Assembly: GCA_017990495.1 (NCBI GenBank)
Contig: JAGNNV010000009.1
Location: forward strand, 1 to 38,239
Reading direction: 5' to 3'
DNA length: 38,239 bases
From: Vicinamibacteria bacterium
Lineage (GTDB): Bacteria > Acidobacteriota > Vicinamibacteria > Fen-336 > JAGNNV01
Made by a program: the position numbers and the translations under genes. The notes beneath the pieces are model-generated. The model worked only from the letters and a program-made list of their open reading frames with translations. It searched no databases and was not told the origin of the DNA. Shown in pieces: positions 24,476-32,835 of the stretch (its first letter is position 1; each line of letters begins with the position of its first letter).

Positions 24476-26419
24476 CTACTCCATCTGCTCCAGCCAGGCC
24501 GTGGGCCTTGAGTCGGAGGGCATTCTGAAGTCGCCCCGCGGAGAGAGGCTCACCGAGCCGACTTTGGGACCATCGGGCGCCACCGACCGCTTGAACTGCG
24601 CGGTGAAGAAACGCTGCACGAAAACGCGCAGCCACTTGCGCAACGTGGCCTCGGAGTAGGTATCGGCGAAGGCCGCCTCCGCCAGGAACAACATCTTGGG
24701 CGGCGAGGCCCCAAGACGGAGGAAGGCGTGGAGGAAGAAGTCGTGCAGCTCGTAAGGGCCGACGATGTCTTCCGTCCTCTGGCTCATCTCGCCCCGTTTT
24801 CCAGGGGGCAGGAGTTCGGGAGAGATGGGGAGCGCCAGCACCTGCTCGAGCGCTTCCTTCTCGGTGGCGTGCAACGGGTCTTTGGCCGCCTCGGCGACGA
24901 GCAGCCGGACCAGAGTTTTGGGCACCGAGCCGTTCACGTTGTACATCGACAGGTGATCGCCGCCGAACGTGGTGAAGCCGAGGGCGAGTTCGGAGAGGTC
25001 GCCGGTGCCGACCACGAGGCCGCTCTCCTTGTTGGCGAGGTCCATGAGGACCTGAGTGCGTTCGCGGGCCTGCGCGTTCTCGAAGGCCACGCTGCGATCC
25101 TGAGAAGTGAGACCGATGTCCTTCAGGTGCTGCTCGCAAGCGGGCCTTATGTCGATCTCCTCAACCAGAACGCCCGCGGCCTCGGCCAGGCGGAGGGCCA
25201 GAGACCGGGTTCTTGTGGTGGTGCCGAAGCCGGGCATGGTGACGGCGAGGATGGACTTCCGCGATCGGCCGAGCAGGCCGCAGGTCTTGATGGCCACGAG
25301 GAGCGCCAGGGTGGAATCGAGGCCGCCCGATAGCCCGAGGATGAGTTTGCGCGAACGGGTGTGTTCCCATCGGCGAGCCAGGCCCGCGGTCTGGATATCG
25401 AAGATCTCCGAACACACGCTCGACAGGGTGCTCTCATCGCCAGGCACGAAGGGCGTCGGATTGACCGCGCGCAGCAGCCGGGCCGGACGTGGAGGGGCCA
25501 TCGGATCGAGCCACACCACACGGGTGGGTTGAGCCGTGTTCCCGGTTTCGGCGAATGTCTTCTGCCGCATCCGTTCGACGGAAAGGCGCTCGACATCGAC
25601 GTCGGTGGCGAGCAGTTCGGCCTCGCGGCGAAACCGGCGATTCTCGGCCAGCAGGATGGCGTTCTCGGCCACCATCAGATGGCCGCCGAACACCAGGTCG
25701 GTGGTGGACTCGTGGACGCCCACGTTGGCGAGGACATAGGCCGAAAGGGTGCGGCCGCTGTGCTGCTTGATCAGGTCGCGCCGATATTCGGCTTTGCCGA
25801 TGCCCTCGTTCGAGGCCGAGAGATTCCCGAGCACGGTGGCGCCGGCCTGGGCGAGGCGCACGCTTGGGGGGGTGGGCACCCAGAGGTCTTCGCAGATCTC
25901 GAAGCCCAGAGCCAGGTTCTCTTCGCCCTTGACCCGAAACACGAGGTCGGCGCCCGCGGGCACCGTGGCGCCGAGGATCTCCATTTCTCCACGCACGGCG
26001 TCGCGCGCCGGGGAGAACCAGCGGCCCTCGTAGAACTCCTTGTAGTTGGGAATGTACGACTTCAGGATCAGGCCGAGCACCCGGCCGCGCTGCAGGATGG
26101 CCGCCGCGTTCCAGAGGCGGGAGTCCCGGAAGAGGGGCAAGCCCACCGCGATCGTCATGTCGAGACGGGAGGTGCGGGTGCGCAGGGTCTCGAGAGCGGC
26201 CTCGGCCGAGCGCAGGAGGGTTGCCTGCTGAAAGAAAAGATCAGCCGCGGTGTAGCCCGAAATTCCCAGTTCCGGGGTCACCAGAAGCTGGACTCCTTTG
26301 GCCCGCGCCTCAGCGACGAGCTCAAGGATCTCCGCCACATTCCGGGCGGGATCCGCGATGTGCGCCCGCGGGCAAGAGGAGGCCACCCGAAAGAAGCCGT
26401 GCCGCGTGGTGCCTTTCAT
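24476..26419 (-). CDS. nadE: Glutamine-dependent NAD+ synthetase
   Basis: From ATG at 26419 the protein has 647 aa. The N-terminal nitrilase-type glutaminase has the triad Glu50 (TPELGISGY), Lys120 (LILKSYIPNY) and Cys176 (EICEDLWVP), and releases ammonia. The C-terminal synthetase has the pyrophosphatase loop SGGLDST (364-370). VVGTGDLSELALGFTTFGGD and NVNGSVPKTLVR also follow the family. It amidates nicotinic acid adenine dinucleotide with ATP. The start at 26419 is preferred because GAGAGG lies about 10 bases upstream and homology begins right after it; an upstream in-frame ATG at 26485 would add 22 residues. It is divergent from the TPR gene and heads the nadE-PilZ-glgP run. Confidence 0.95.
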   Translation of the reverse strand: MKGTTRHGFFRVASSCPRAHIADPARNVAEILELVAEARAKGVQLLVTPELGISGYTAADLFFQQATLLRSAEAALETLRTRTSRLDMTIAVGLPLFRDSRLWNAAAILQRGRVLGLILKSYIPNYKEFYEGRWFSPARDAVRGEMEILGATVPAGADLVFRVKGEENLALGFEICEDLWVPTPPSVRLAQAGATVLGNLSASNEGIGKAEYRRDLIKQHSGRTLSAYVLANVGVHESTTDLVFGGHLMVAENAILLAENRRFRREAELLATDVDVERLSVERMRQKTFAETGNTAQPTRVVWLDPMAPPRPARLLRAVNPTPFVPGDESTLSSVCSEIFDIQTAGLARRWEHTRSRKLILGLSGGLDSTLALLVAIKTCGLLGRSRKSILAVTMPGFGTTTRTRSLALRLAEAAGVLVEEIDIRPACEQHLKDIGLTSQDRSVAFENAQARERTQVLMDLANKESGLVVGTGDLSELALGFTTFGGDHLSMYNVNGSVPKTLVRLLVAEAAKDPLHATEKEALEQVLALPISPELLPPGKRGEMSQRTEDIVGPYELHDFFLHAFLRLGASPPKMLFLAEAAFADTYSEATLRKWLRVFVQRFFTAQFKRSVAPDGPKVGSVSLSPRGDFRMPSDSRPTAWLEQME

Positions 26420-26514
26420 CTCTTGAGTGCCTCTCCCAAGGCAAGCATAAGGGAGCGCTCCGATTCGGACCGCGAGGTTCATCACATGCGCGCCGCCCGT
26501 GCCAGAATCTCAGG

Positions 26515-27423
26515 ATGAACCGACCTCTTATCGCGCTTTCGCTCGCCGCGTTTGCGGCGCCGCTTCTCGCCCAGGACTGGAAGGGAATGGGCCGTCTCCA
26601 GGGCCGCGTCACGGACCCCGATGGTAATGGGGTGGCGGGGGCGAGCGTCAAGCTCGACTGCCCGAGCCGCGGCGGCGGTGCCACCGTCGAGACCGACAAG
26701 AAAGGCAATTGGGCCTATCTTGGTCTTGCCGGCTGCAGCTGGAACGTGGAGATCAAGGCCGCCGGGTTCCTCGACCATGTCCGGGTGGTGAACATGGTGA
26801 GCGACCAGATGCGGATGAATCCCATCGAGGTGAAGCTCGAGAAGCCCAAGGGTCCGCCTCCCGAGCTGCTGGCCGCGGTTACCGCCGGCGACGCCGCCTT
26901 CGAGGCGAAGAACTGGGCGCTGGCTCGCGAAAGCTACGAGAAGGTGCTGGCCCTGCGTCCCGACCTCGGCCCGCAGGTGTATCAGAAGCTCGCCCAGGCC
27001 TACGCGGGTGAGAAGAACACCGCGAAGTCGATCGAATATCTCGAGCTGTCGATCGCCGCCGCTCCCACCCGGATGGACCTGCGATTCGCGGCCGCCCAGA
27101 TCGCCCTCAAGGCCGATCTCACGGAAAAGGCTCTCGCCATTCTTGAAGGTATCGACGACGCTCAGGTCCAGAACGGCGACGGGTATTTCGATGTCGCGGT
27201 GGAATTTCTGAACCGGAAGGATCCGGCGAACACCGTGACCTTCTTCACCAAGGCTCTGGCCAAGGACCCGACCATCGCTGATGCCTACTACTGGCGAGGC
27301 CGGGCATACCTCCAGTTGCAGAAGCTGGCAGAGGTCAAGGCTGACCTCAAGAAGTACGTCGAGATGGCGCCCGACGGCGAAAACGTCGGCGCGGCGAAGG
27401 GCCTGCTCGAACAGTTGAAGTAG
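26515..27423 (+). CDS. Secreted protein with carboxypeptidase-regulatory-like and TPR domains
   Basis: A 302-aa protein with signal peptide MNRPLIALSLAAFAAPLLAQ (1-20). Residues about 25-110 match a CarboxypepD_reg-like beta sandwich (GRLQGRVTDPDGNGVAGASV). Residues about 120-300 are TPR repeats (GDAAFEAKNWALARESYEKV, KALAKDPTIADAYYWRGRAY). Such exported beta-sandwich/TPR proteins are frequent in Acidobacteria and probably act as periplasmic scaffolds; the partner is unknown. The ATG at 26515 directly follows AGG with no spacing, so the Shine-Dalgarno is not usable in the standard way and the transcript may be leaderless. Longer in-frame sequence upstream overlaps nadE and is not counted. Confidence 0.8.
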   Translation: MNRPLIALSLAAFAAPLLAQDWKGMGRLQGRVTDPDGNGVAGASVKLDCPSRGGGATVETDKKGNWAYLGLAGCSWNVEIKAAGFLDHVRVVNMVSDQMRMNPIEVKLEKPKGPPPELLAAVTAGDAAFEAKNWALARESYEKVLALRPDLGPQVYQKLAQAYAGEKNTAKSIEYLELSIAAAPTRMDLRFAAAQIALKADLTEKALAILEGIDDAQVQNGDGYFDVAVEFLNRKDPANTVTFFTKALAKDPTIADAYYWRGRAYLQLQKLAEVKADLKKYVEMAPDGENVGAAKGLLEQLK

Positions 27424-27458
27424 CGGTCAGCTCCGGGGCGTCCGGAGCGTCAGCCGCT
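27422..27458. terminator. Bidirectional hairpin spanning both convergent stop codons
   Basis: AGCGG (27422-27426) and GCTCCGG (27430-27436) pair with CCGGAGC (27442-27448) and CCGCT (27454-27458) around the loop GGCGT, with a TCA/GTCAG internal loop. The structure overlaps the TAG of the TPR gene and the TAG of mqnC. No T tract follows, so it probably serves both strands as a weak or Rho-assisted end. Confidence 0.55.
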
Positions 27459-28584
27459 ACACCGCGGCGAGCTGGTGGCGCGGGGCCGGCATCGCCGGAA
27501 CCTCGTGCGACCAGCAGTAGGGGTCGCCGATGATTTCGTAGTGCATGGTCCGGCGCTTGGGTATGAACCCGGCGCCCTGGATATTCCGGGCGATCTCCGC
27601 CTCGGTGAGGTGGAACCCGGCGCCCGCCGAGGACACCACGTTCTCCTCGATCATCAGGCTGCCGAAGTCGTTGGCCCCGAAACGCAGCGACATCTGGCCG
27701 ATCTTGCCGCCCTGGGTCACCCAGCTCGCCTGCACATTCGGGAAGTTGTCGAGCATCACCCGCGACACCGCGAGGGTGCGCAGATATTGGAACGAGGTGA
27801 CCTCGTCGCCCGCCAGAGCCGTGTTCTCGGGCTGGAAGGTCCAGGCGATGAAGGCGGTGAAACCCTTCGTACGGTCCTGAAGCGCGCGCAGGTGGAGAAG
27901 GTGATCGATCCTCTCCTCGAGCGTTTCCACGTGACCGAACATCATGGTGGCCGTGGTCTTGAGGCCCTGGTTCTGCGCGACCTCCATCACCTCGATCCAG
28001 TCTTCGGTGGAACCCTTGGCGATGCCGATGATGTTGCGCACGCGGTTTGAAAGCACTTCGGCGCCGCCGCCGGGAATGGAGTCGAGGCCGGCCGCGATCA
28101 GCCGGCGCACCGCCTCCTCGGTGGTGAGATTCGAAACCCGGCAGATGTGCTTCACCTCGGCGGGGGAGAGGCCGTGAACCCACAACTTCGGATAGGTGGC
28201 CTTGATCCAGCGGAAGAGTTCTTCGTAGTACTCGATGCCGAGGTCGGGATGCAGGCCGCCTTGCAGCAGGATCTGCTCGCCGCCCAGAGCGAGGGTCTCG
28301 TCGATCTTCTGGCGGAACTCGTCCTTCGAGAGCACGTAGCCGTCCTTCGCGGGCAGGTCGCGATAGAAGGCGCAGAACGCGCACTGGGCCGTGCACACGT
28401 TCGTGTAGTTGATGTTGCGGTCGATGATGTAGGTGACCAGACCCTCGGGATGGAGCCTGCGCCTCGTGGCGTCCGCGAGTTCGCCCAATGACAGCAGATC
28501 GGCGTCGCGCAAGAGGACGATCCCCTCCTCGCGCGACAGGCGTTCGCCCGCGAGAACCTTCTTACGAATGTCGTCAAACCACAT
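27457..28584 (-). CDS. mqnC: Cyclic dehypoxanthinyl futalosine synthase
   Basis: A 375-aa radical SAM enzyme of the futalosine route to menaquinone. It cyclises dehypoxanthinyl futalosine. The cluster motif CTAQCAFCAF gives Cys64, Cys68 and Cys71 in CxxxCxxC. DRNINYTNVC just before it, GGLHPDLGIEYYEELFRWIK and LDSIPGGGAEVLSNRVR are characteristic of MqnC and distinguish it from MqnE. AAGGAG lies 10 bases before ATG 28584, which supports this start over an upstream in-frame ATG inside mqnA. It overlaps the end of mqnA by 11 bases. Other mqn genes (mqnB, mqnD, mqnE) are outside the window. Confidence 0.94.
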   Translation of the reverse strand: MWFDDIRKKVLAGERLSREEGIVLLRDADLLSLGELADATRRRLHPEGLVTYIIDRNINYTNVCTAQCAFCAFYRDLPAKDGYVLSKDEFRQKIDETLALGGEQILLQGGLHPDLGIEYYEELFRWIKATYPKLWVHGLSPAEVKHICRVSNLTTEEAVRRLIAAGLDSIPGGGAEVLSNRVRNIIGIAKGSTEDWIEVMEVAQNQGLKTTATMMFGHVETLEERIDHLLHLRALQDRTKGFTAFIAWTFQPENTALAGDEVTSFQYLRTLAVSRVMLDNFPNVQASWVTQGGKIGQMSLRFGANDFGSLMIEENVVSSAGAGFHLTEAEIARNIQGAGFIPKRRTMHYEIIGDPYCWSHEVPAMPAPRHQLAAV

Positions 28585-29353
28585 GAAACTCGAGCTCCTT
28601 CTGGGCCGTGCGCAGGGCGTGGGTCTGCGCCTGTCGATAGAAGAGGGCGAGGCCTTCTTTCTCACGCGGCCCCAGGTTGTAGCGGATCACCTCGGTGATG
28701 TAGTGCTGCGCGCGGGCCGAATCGACGCCTGAATTATACGAACTCGCGATGGTTGAGGCCTCTTCCTGCCCGCAGCGGATCGCGTGGAGGAGGCGTTTCG
28801 ACAGGTCGCGGCCCATCGCCCGCTCGCCCACCGACATCAGAGCGAACACGAAGGGAAGCGCCGTTCGTTCGCGCCATTCACGGCCCAGATCGAGCACTTT
28901 GTAACCCTCCCGGCTCCAGGTGAAAGCCGGGTCTCCGATCACCAGGATCGCGTCGGCGTCCGGCGTTTCCGCGGCGAACGGTGAGAACACGCGGGCTTCC
29001 GGAAGCCGGCCCGCGGCTTCGGCGATCAGGATTTTCGCCAGGGCGGCGCTCGTGCGGCTCGCCGTGTCGAGGGCCAGCGTTTTCACCCGCGAGAGCGGAA
29101 CGCGGTGATGCAGCAACACGGTTTCCACCGCGCCCTCGCTGGCGATGCATATCGAGTCGAGCACGGGCGCGCCCAGCCCGGGAGCCTCGAAGGACGGGAC
29201 CATGGCGAGATCGAGTTCGCCTTTGTGAAAGCGATCGGCGATGCGCGAAGGGAGATCGATCACCACATCGAACCCGGTTTCGCCCCTCAGTCCGTGAATG
29301 AGGGGCTGGACGTTCAGGTAAGGAAAGAGACCGATGCGCAGCGGGAGAGCCAT
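28574..29353 (-). CDS. mqnA: Chorismate dehydratase (futalosine pathway)
   Basis: A 259-aa protein with a periplasmic-binding-protein-like fold and no signal peptide. It converts chorismate to 3-[(1-carboxyvinyl)oxy]benzoate, the first step of the futalosine pathway. Family segments are RIGLFPYLNVQPLIHGL (6-22), LPSRIADRFHKGELDLAMVP (34-53), TLALDTASRTSAALAKILIA, and the C-terminal YNSGVDSARAQHYITEVIRY. Length is typical. The overlap with mqnC makes a two-gene unit. It is transcribed away from nrdJ, and its promoter must lie in the 585-base divergent region. Confidence 0.93.
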   Translation of the reverse strand: MALPLRIGLFPYLNVQPLIHGLRGETGFDVVIDLPSRIADRFHKGELDLAMVPSFEAPGLGAPVLDSICIASEGAVETVLLHHRVPLSRVKTLALDTASRTSAALAKILIAEAAGRLPEARVFSPFAAETPDADAILVIGDPAFTWSREGYKVLDLGREWRERTALPFVFALMSVGERAMGRDLSKRLLHAIRCGQEEASTIASSYNSGVDSARAQHYITEVIRYNLGPREKEGLALFYRQAQTHALRTAQKELEFHVV

Positions 29354-29525
29354 CTTCGTAAGGGTAACGATACTTCGCCCGCATCCCGCCTGGAGGTCGC
29401 CCGCAGCCCCGGTTTCACCTCTTTCGGGCCGCGGGCCGGTGGTCCGGGAGTGGGAAAAATTTTATTCTGGCTGAAGACTTGTGACACAGAGCCTCGAATC
29501 AACCAGAGAGTTGACGTCTAAGTAG

Positions 29526-29550
29526 TTGTCAATAAGCAATAAATTGACAA
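29526..29550. promoter_or_regulatory. Perfect 8-bp inverted repeat (possible operator)
   Basis: TTGTCAAT (29526-29533) and ATTGACAA (29543-29550) are exact inverted copies separated by the 9-base AT-rich spacer AAGCAATAA. The 25-base size suits a dimeric DNA-binding protein. It lies about 175 bases upstream of mqnA and 125 bases upstream of the nrdJ -35 box. The regulator is unknown. Confidence 0.4.
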
Positions 29551-29651
29551 TCTTGAAAACGACCAAAGAGCGGCTGTCGAGGCCTGGTTAAGGCATTTTT
29601 CCTCCGAGTCTTTCCCGTAAACGATTCATGCATCTAGATTTGGCCCGATAC

Positions 29652-29696
29652 CACAAGATCTTGGGTTTATTCCTTGACAGACCCCAAGAAGTCGCA
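29652..29696. promoter_or_regulatory. Candidate NrdR box pair upstream of nrdJ
   Basis: CACAAGATCTTGGG (29652-29665) contains the palindrome CAAGATCTTG and matches about 11 of 14 positions of the NrdR box as I remember it (CACWATATATWGTG). A weaker copy, CCCAAGAAGTCGCA (29683-29696), matches about 7 of 14 and begins exactly 31 bases later. Paired NrdR boxes are typically spaced near 31-32 bases, about three helical turns. The pair brackets the -35 box, as expected for repression of a ribonucleotide reductase gene. Confidence 0.45.
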
Positions 29697-29701
29697 GTAA
29701 T
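29674..29701 (+). promoter_or_regulatory. Sigma70-like promoter for nrdJ
   Basis: A consensus -35 TTGACA (29674-29679) is followed after 16 bases by AGTAAT (29696-29701), four of six -10 matches. TAATGT at 29698-29703 with an 18-base spacer is the alternative. Transcription would begin near 29708-29710, giving a leader of about 230 bases before ATG 29939. Confidence 0.55.
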
Positions 29702-29938
29702 GTCGTTGCCAGAGCGAAGAGGTTTCGGGGCGTTTTGGGCTTTGCGTTTTGAGCCCGGCCACCCCGGAGGACGTTTGAACCGGAGCGGGGGCGCAGGCAG
29801 TTTTGGCGCGCCTCGTGATGGACTCGGGCGGTCCTCTACCTAACCCCATCGGATCTGGACCTGAGTACAGTTTTTTGAACGTCGTCGCTGGGGCAGGAAG
29901 CGCAAGTTGGCTCGCCCGAGGCAAGGAGGAAGTCGAAT

Positions 29939-32779
29939 ATGGCTACGCAGCCCCCGGTCGTCCCGGCAGAGTCGTCTGTGCGTGTTGAGAATCGCCCTGA
30001 AGCGAAGGGGCTCGAACCCAAGCCGGAAAAACGATCGAAGGGGCTCTCCTTCAAGCGCTTCTTCTCGACCGAAGGCGTTCATCCCTACGACCAGCTCGAA
30101 TGGGATACCCGGAGCGCCATCATCAAGGATGAGAGCGGTCGCCCGGTCTTCGAGCAGAAAGACATCGAGGCGCCCAAGAGCTGGAGCCAGCAGGCCACCA
30201 ATATTGTGGCCTCCAAGTACTTCCGCGGCGCCATGGGCTCGCCGGAACGCGAGTACTCGGTCAAGCAACTGGTGAGCCGCGTGGTCGAGACCATCGCCGG
30301 CTGGGCGGTGAAGCAGGGCTACTTTGAAACCGTCGAGGACCTGCAGGCGTTCAAGGACGACCTCACCTTTCTTCTGGTGCGCCAGTACGCGGCCTTCAAC
30401 TCGCCGGTCTGGTTCAACGTGGGCATCGAGCCCCATCCCCAGGCTTCCGCCTGCTTCATCAACTCCGTGTCCGACACCATGGATTCGATCCTGGGTCTTG
30501 CCCGCACCGAAGGCATGCTCTTCAAGTACGGCTCGGGCACGGGCTCGAACCTTTCGAGCATCCGTTCGTCGAAGGAGAACCTCGCGGGTGGCGGCACCGC
30601 TTCCGGCCCGGTTTCCTTCATGCGCGGTTACGACGCCTTCGCCGGGGTCATCAAGAGCGGCGGCAAGACTCGCCGCGCGGCCAAGATGGTCATCCTGAAC
30701 GCGGACCATCCCGACATCGAAGAGTTCATCAACAGCAAGTCCGAGGAAGAGCGCAAGGCCTGGGCTCTGATCGATGCCGGCTATAACGGCGGGTTCAACG
30801 TCAAGGGCGGCGCCTACGACTCCGTGTTCTTCCAGAACGCGAACCACTCCGTGCGCGCCACCGACGCCTTCATGCGCGCGGTGGTCGAGGACAAGGAGTG
30901 GTCCACCCACTACGTGCGCGACGGGGGTGTCGCCGAAACCAAGCGCGCTCGCGATCTCATGTCCCTGATGGCCGAGGCGGCCTGGCAGTGCGGCGATCCG
31001 GGCATGCAGTTCGACACCACCATCAACGACTGGCACACCTGCCCGAACTCCGCGAGGATCAACGCGAGCAATCCCTGCTCCGAGTACATGTTCCTCGACG
31101 ACACTGCGTGCAACCTGGCCTCGCTCAACCTCATGAAGTTCGTGCGCGAGGATGGCGAATTCGATCCCACCTCTTTCCGCGCGGCTTGCCGCACCCTCAT
31201 CACCGCCCAGGAGATCCTCGTCGACAACGCGAGTTATCCGACGCCGATGATCGAGAAGAACTCGCACGACTACCGTCCGCTCGGCCTCGGCTACGCGAAC
31301 CTCGGCGTCCTCCTCATGGACCGCGGTCTCGCCTACGACTCCGACGCCGGCCGCGCCTACGCCGCCGCGATCACCGCGCTGATGCATGGCGAGGCCTACG
31401 CGCAGAGCGCCCGGGTCGCCTCCTCGATGGGAGCGTTCGCGGGCTACGCGAAGAACGCCGAGCCCATGCTCCGCATCATCGAGAAGCATCGTCAGCACGC
31501 GCACATGATCGACGCCTCGATCGTGCCCCGTCCGCTGATGCGCGAAGCCCTCGACGTGTGGGATGAGGCCTACACCCTGGGCGCCCAGCACGGCTACCGC
31601 AACTCTCAGGTCACGGTTCTCGCTCCCACCGGCACCATCGGCTTCATGATGGATTGCGACACCACCGGCATCGAGCCCGACATCGCCCTCGTCAAGTACA
31701 AGAAGCTCGTGGGCGGCGGGATGATCAAGATCATCAACCAGTCCGTTCCGGCGGCGCTGCGTCGCATGGGCTACAACGCGGCCCAGGTTCAGGACATCGT
31801 CAAGTACATCGACGAGAAGGAGATGATCGAGGGCGCGCCGCACCTCAAGGACGAGCACATCGAAGTGTTCGACTGCGCCTTCCCGCCCACCAACGGCAAA
31901 CGCTCGATCGGCTACATGGGCCACATCAAGATGATGGCCGCGGTCCAGCCCTTCCTTTCGGGCGCCATCAGCAAGACCGTCAACATGCCCACCGACTCGA
32001 CCCCCGAGGAGATCGCCAAGGCCTACATCGAATCGTGGCGCCTGGGCTTGAAGGCGGTGGCGGTGTATCGCGACGGCTGCAAGCGTTCGCAGCCCCTGTC
32101 GACCTCCATGCCCACCACCAGCGACGGCACCACGGCCAACACTCAGGTGGTGGCGGTTCCCGGCATCGGCGTGGTCGAAGGCCGGCCGGTTCGCCGCAAG
32201 CTGCCCGACGAACGACAGGCCATCACCCATAAGTTCTCCATCGCGGGGCACGAGGGCTACATCACGGTCGGTATGTACGAAGACGGCAAACCCGGCGAGG
32301 TCTTCCTGGTCATGGCCAAGGAAGGCTCCACGGTTTCCGGCCTGATGGACGGCTTCGCCACCTCGCTTTCGCTGGCCCTGCAGTACGGGGTTCCGCTGGA
32401 AGCGCTGGTCGACAAGTTCTCCCACACCCGCTACGAGCCCTCGGGCTTCACCAAGAATCCCGATATCGGCTACGCGAAGTCGATCACCGATTACATCGCT
32501 CGCTGGCTGGCGGTCAAGTTCCTCGGCCGTACCCGCGAAGATGGTCGCGAGCCGGCCGGCCTGCCCATGTCCACTTCGGAGACGCCGCGACCCGCGCTGG
32601 AAGCGGCCCGGTCCGCGGCCGGGCCGTCGGCCTCGGCCGCTCCCGGCTACGGCCAGGGTCAGGTGGCGTTCAAAGTCCAGGCGGATGCCCCGCCCTGTCA
32701 CGAGTGCGGTTCGCTCATGGTTCGCAATGGCGCGTGTTATCGCTGCGCCAACTGCGGAGCCACCAGCGGCTGCTCTTAA
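29939..32779 (+). CDS. nrdJ: Adenosylcobalamin-dependent (class II) ribonucleotide reductase
   Basis: A 946-aa single-chain reductase that makes deoxyribonucleotides using B12 and needs no oxygen. Active-site residues are intact: Cys172 (SACFINSV) and Cys391 (TACNLASLNL) as the redox pair, and Asn378, Cys380, Glu382 in NPCSE for radical chemistry. A TSCPD-like domain follows at about 745-865 (RRKLPDERQAITHKFSIAGH ... SITDYIARWLA). The chain ends with a zinc-ribbon-like Cys tail (CHECGS, CYRCANCGATSGCS), which probably re-reduces the active site. No N-terminal ATP cone is visible. AAGGAGGA lies 8 bases before the ATG. No nrdAB or nrdDG is in the window. Confidence 0.96.
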   Translation: MATQPPVVPAESSVRVENRPEAKGLEPKPEKRSKGLSFKRFFSTEGVHPYDQLEWDTRSAIIKDESGRPVFEQKDIEAPKSWSQQATNIVASKYFRGAMGSPEREYSVKQLVSRVVETIAGWAVKQGYFETVEDLQAFKDDLTFLLVRQYAAFNSPVWFNVGIEPHPQASACFINSVSDTMDSILGLARTEGMLFKYGSGTGSNLSSIRSSKENLAGGGTASGPVSFMRGYDAFAGVIKSGGKTRRAAKMVILNADHPDIEEFINSKSEEERKAWALIDAGYNGGFNVKGGAYDSVFFQNANHSVRATDAFMRAVVEDKEWSTHYVRDGGVAETKRARDLMSLMAEAAWQCGDPGMQFDTTINDWHTCPNSARINASNPCSEYMFLDDTACNLASLNLMKFVREDGEFDPTSFRAACRTLITAQEILVDNASYPTPMIEKNSHDYRPLGLGYANLGVLLMDRGLAYDSDAGRAYAAAITALMHGEAYAQSARVASSMGAFAGYAKNAEPMLRIIEKHRQHAHMIDASIVPRPLMREALDVWDEAYTLGAQHGYRNSQVTVLAPTGTIGFMMDCDTTGIEPDIALVKYKKLVGGGMIKIINQSVPAALRRMGYNAAQVQDIVKYIDEKEMIEGAPHLKDEHIEVFDCAFPPTNGKRSIGYMGHIKMMAAVQPFLSGAISKTVNMPTDSTPEEIAKAYIESWRLGLKAVAVYRDGCKRSQPLSTSMPTTSDGTTANTQVVAVPGIGVVEGRPVRRKLPDERQAITHKFSIAGHEGYITVGMYEDGKPGEVFLVMAKEGSTVSGLMDGFATSLSLALQYGVPLEALVDKFSHTRYEPSGFTKNPDIGYAKSITDYIARWLAVKFLGRTREDGREPAGLPMSTSETPRPALEAARSAAGPSASAAPGYGQGQVAFKVQADAPPCHECGSLMVRNGACYRCANCGATSGCS

Positions 32780-32835
32780 GGCGCGCGGGGACGTAGGGCG
32801 GACGTAAAACACCAAGAGGGAGACTTCAAACACAG

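Larger units (their letters stand above)
29354..29938. other. 585-base gene-free divergent region between mqnA and nrdJ
   Basis: No coding frame with homology was found. The middle part (about 29455-29700) is visibly AT-richer than the rest of the window. It holds an 8-bp inverted repeat (29526-29550), a candidate NrdR palindrome (29652-29665) and a TTGACA promoter (29674-29701). Together these imply a roughly 230-base nrdJ leader with several possible helices. AAGGAGGA (29923-29930) is the nrdJ ribosome binding site. Confidence 0.85.

Noticed and set aside
26494-26505. 12-mer GCCCGTGCCAGA shared with 36605-36616, upstream of two secreted-protein genes
   Set aside because: Dozens of identical 12-mer pairs are expected by chance in 38 kb of this composition, and the distance to the start codon differs (21 versus 44 bases).
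29354-29938. Cobalamin riboswitch ahead of the B12-dependent reductase
   Set aside because: No B12-box-like core (GCCACTG or AGYCMGGAGACC pattern) was found on either strand.
29840-32833. 997-codon open frame antisense to nrdJ
   Set aside because: Its His/Gly/Val/Asp-rich sequence has no domain and mirrors the GC-rich third positions of nrdJ, which has all its catalytic residues. It is a codon-bias shadow.
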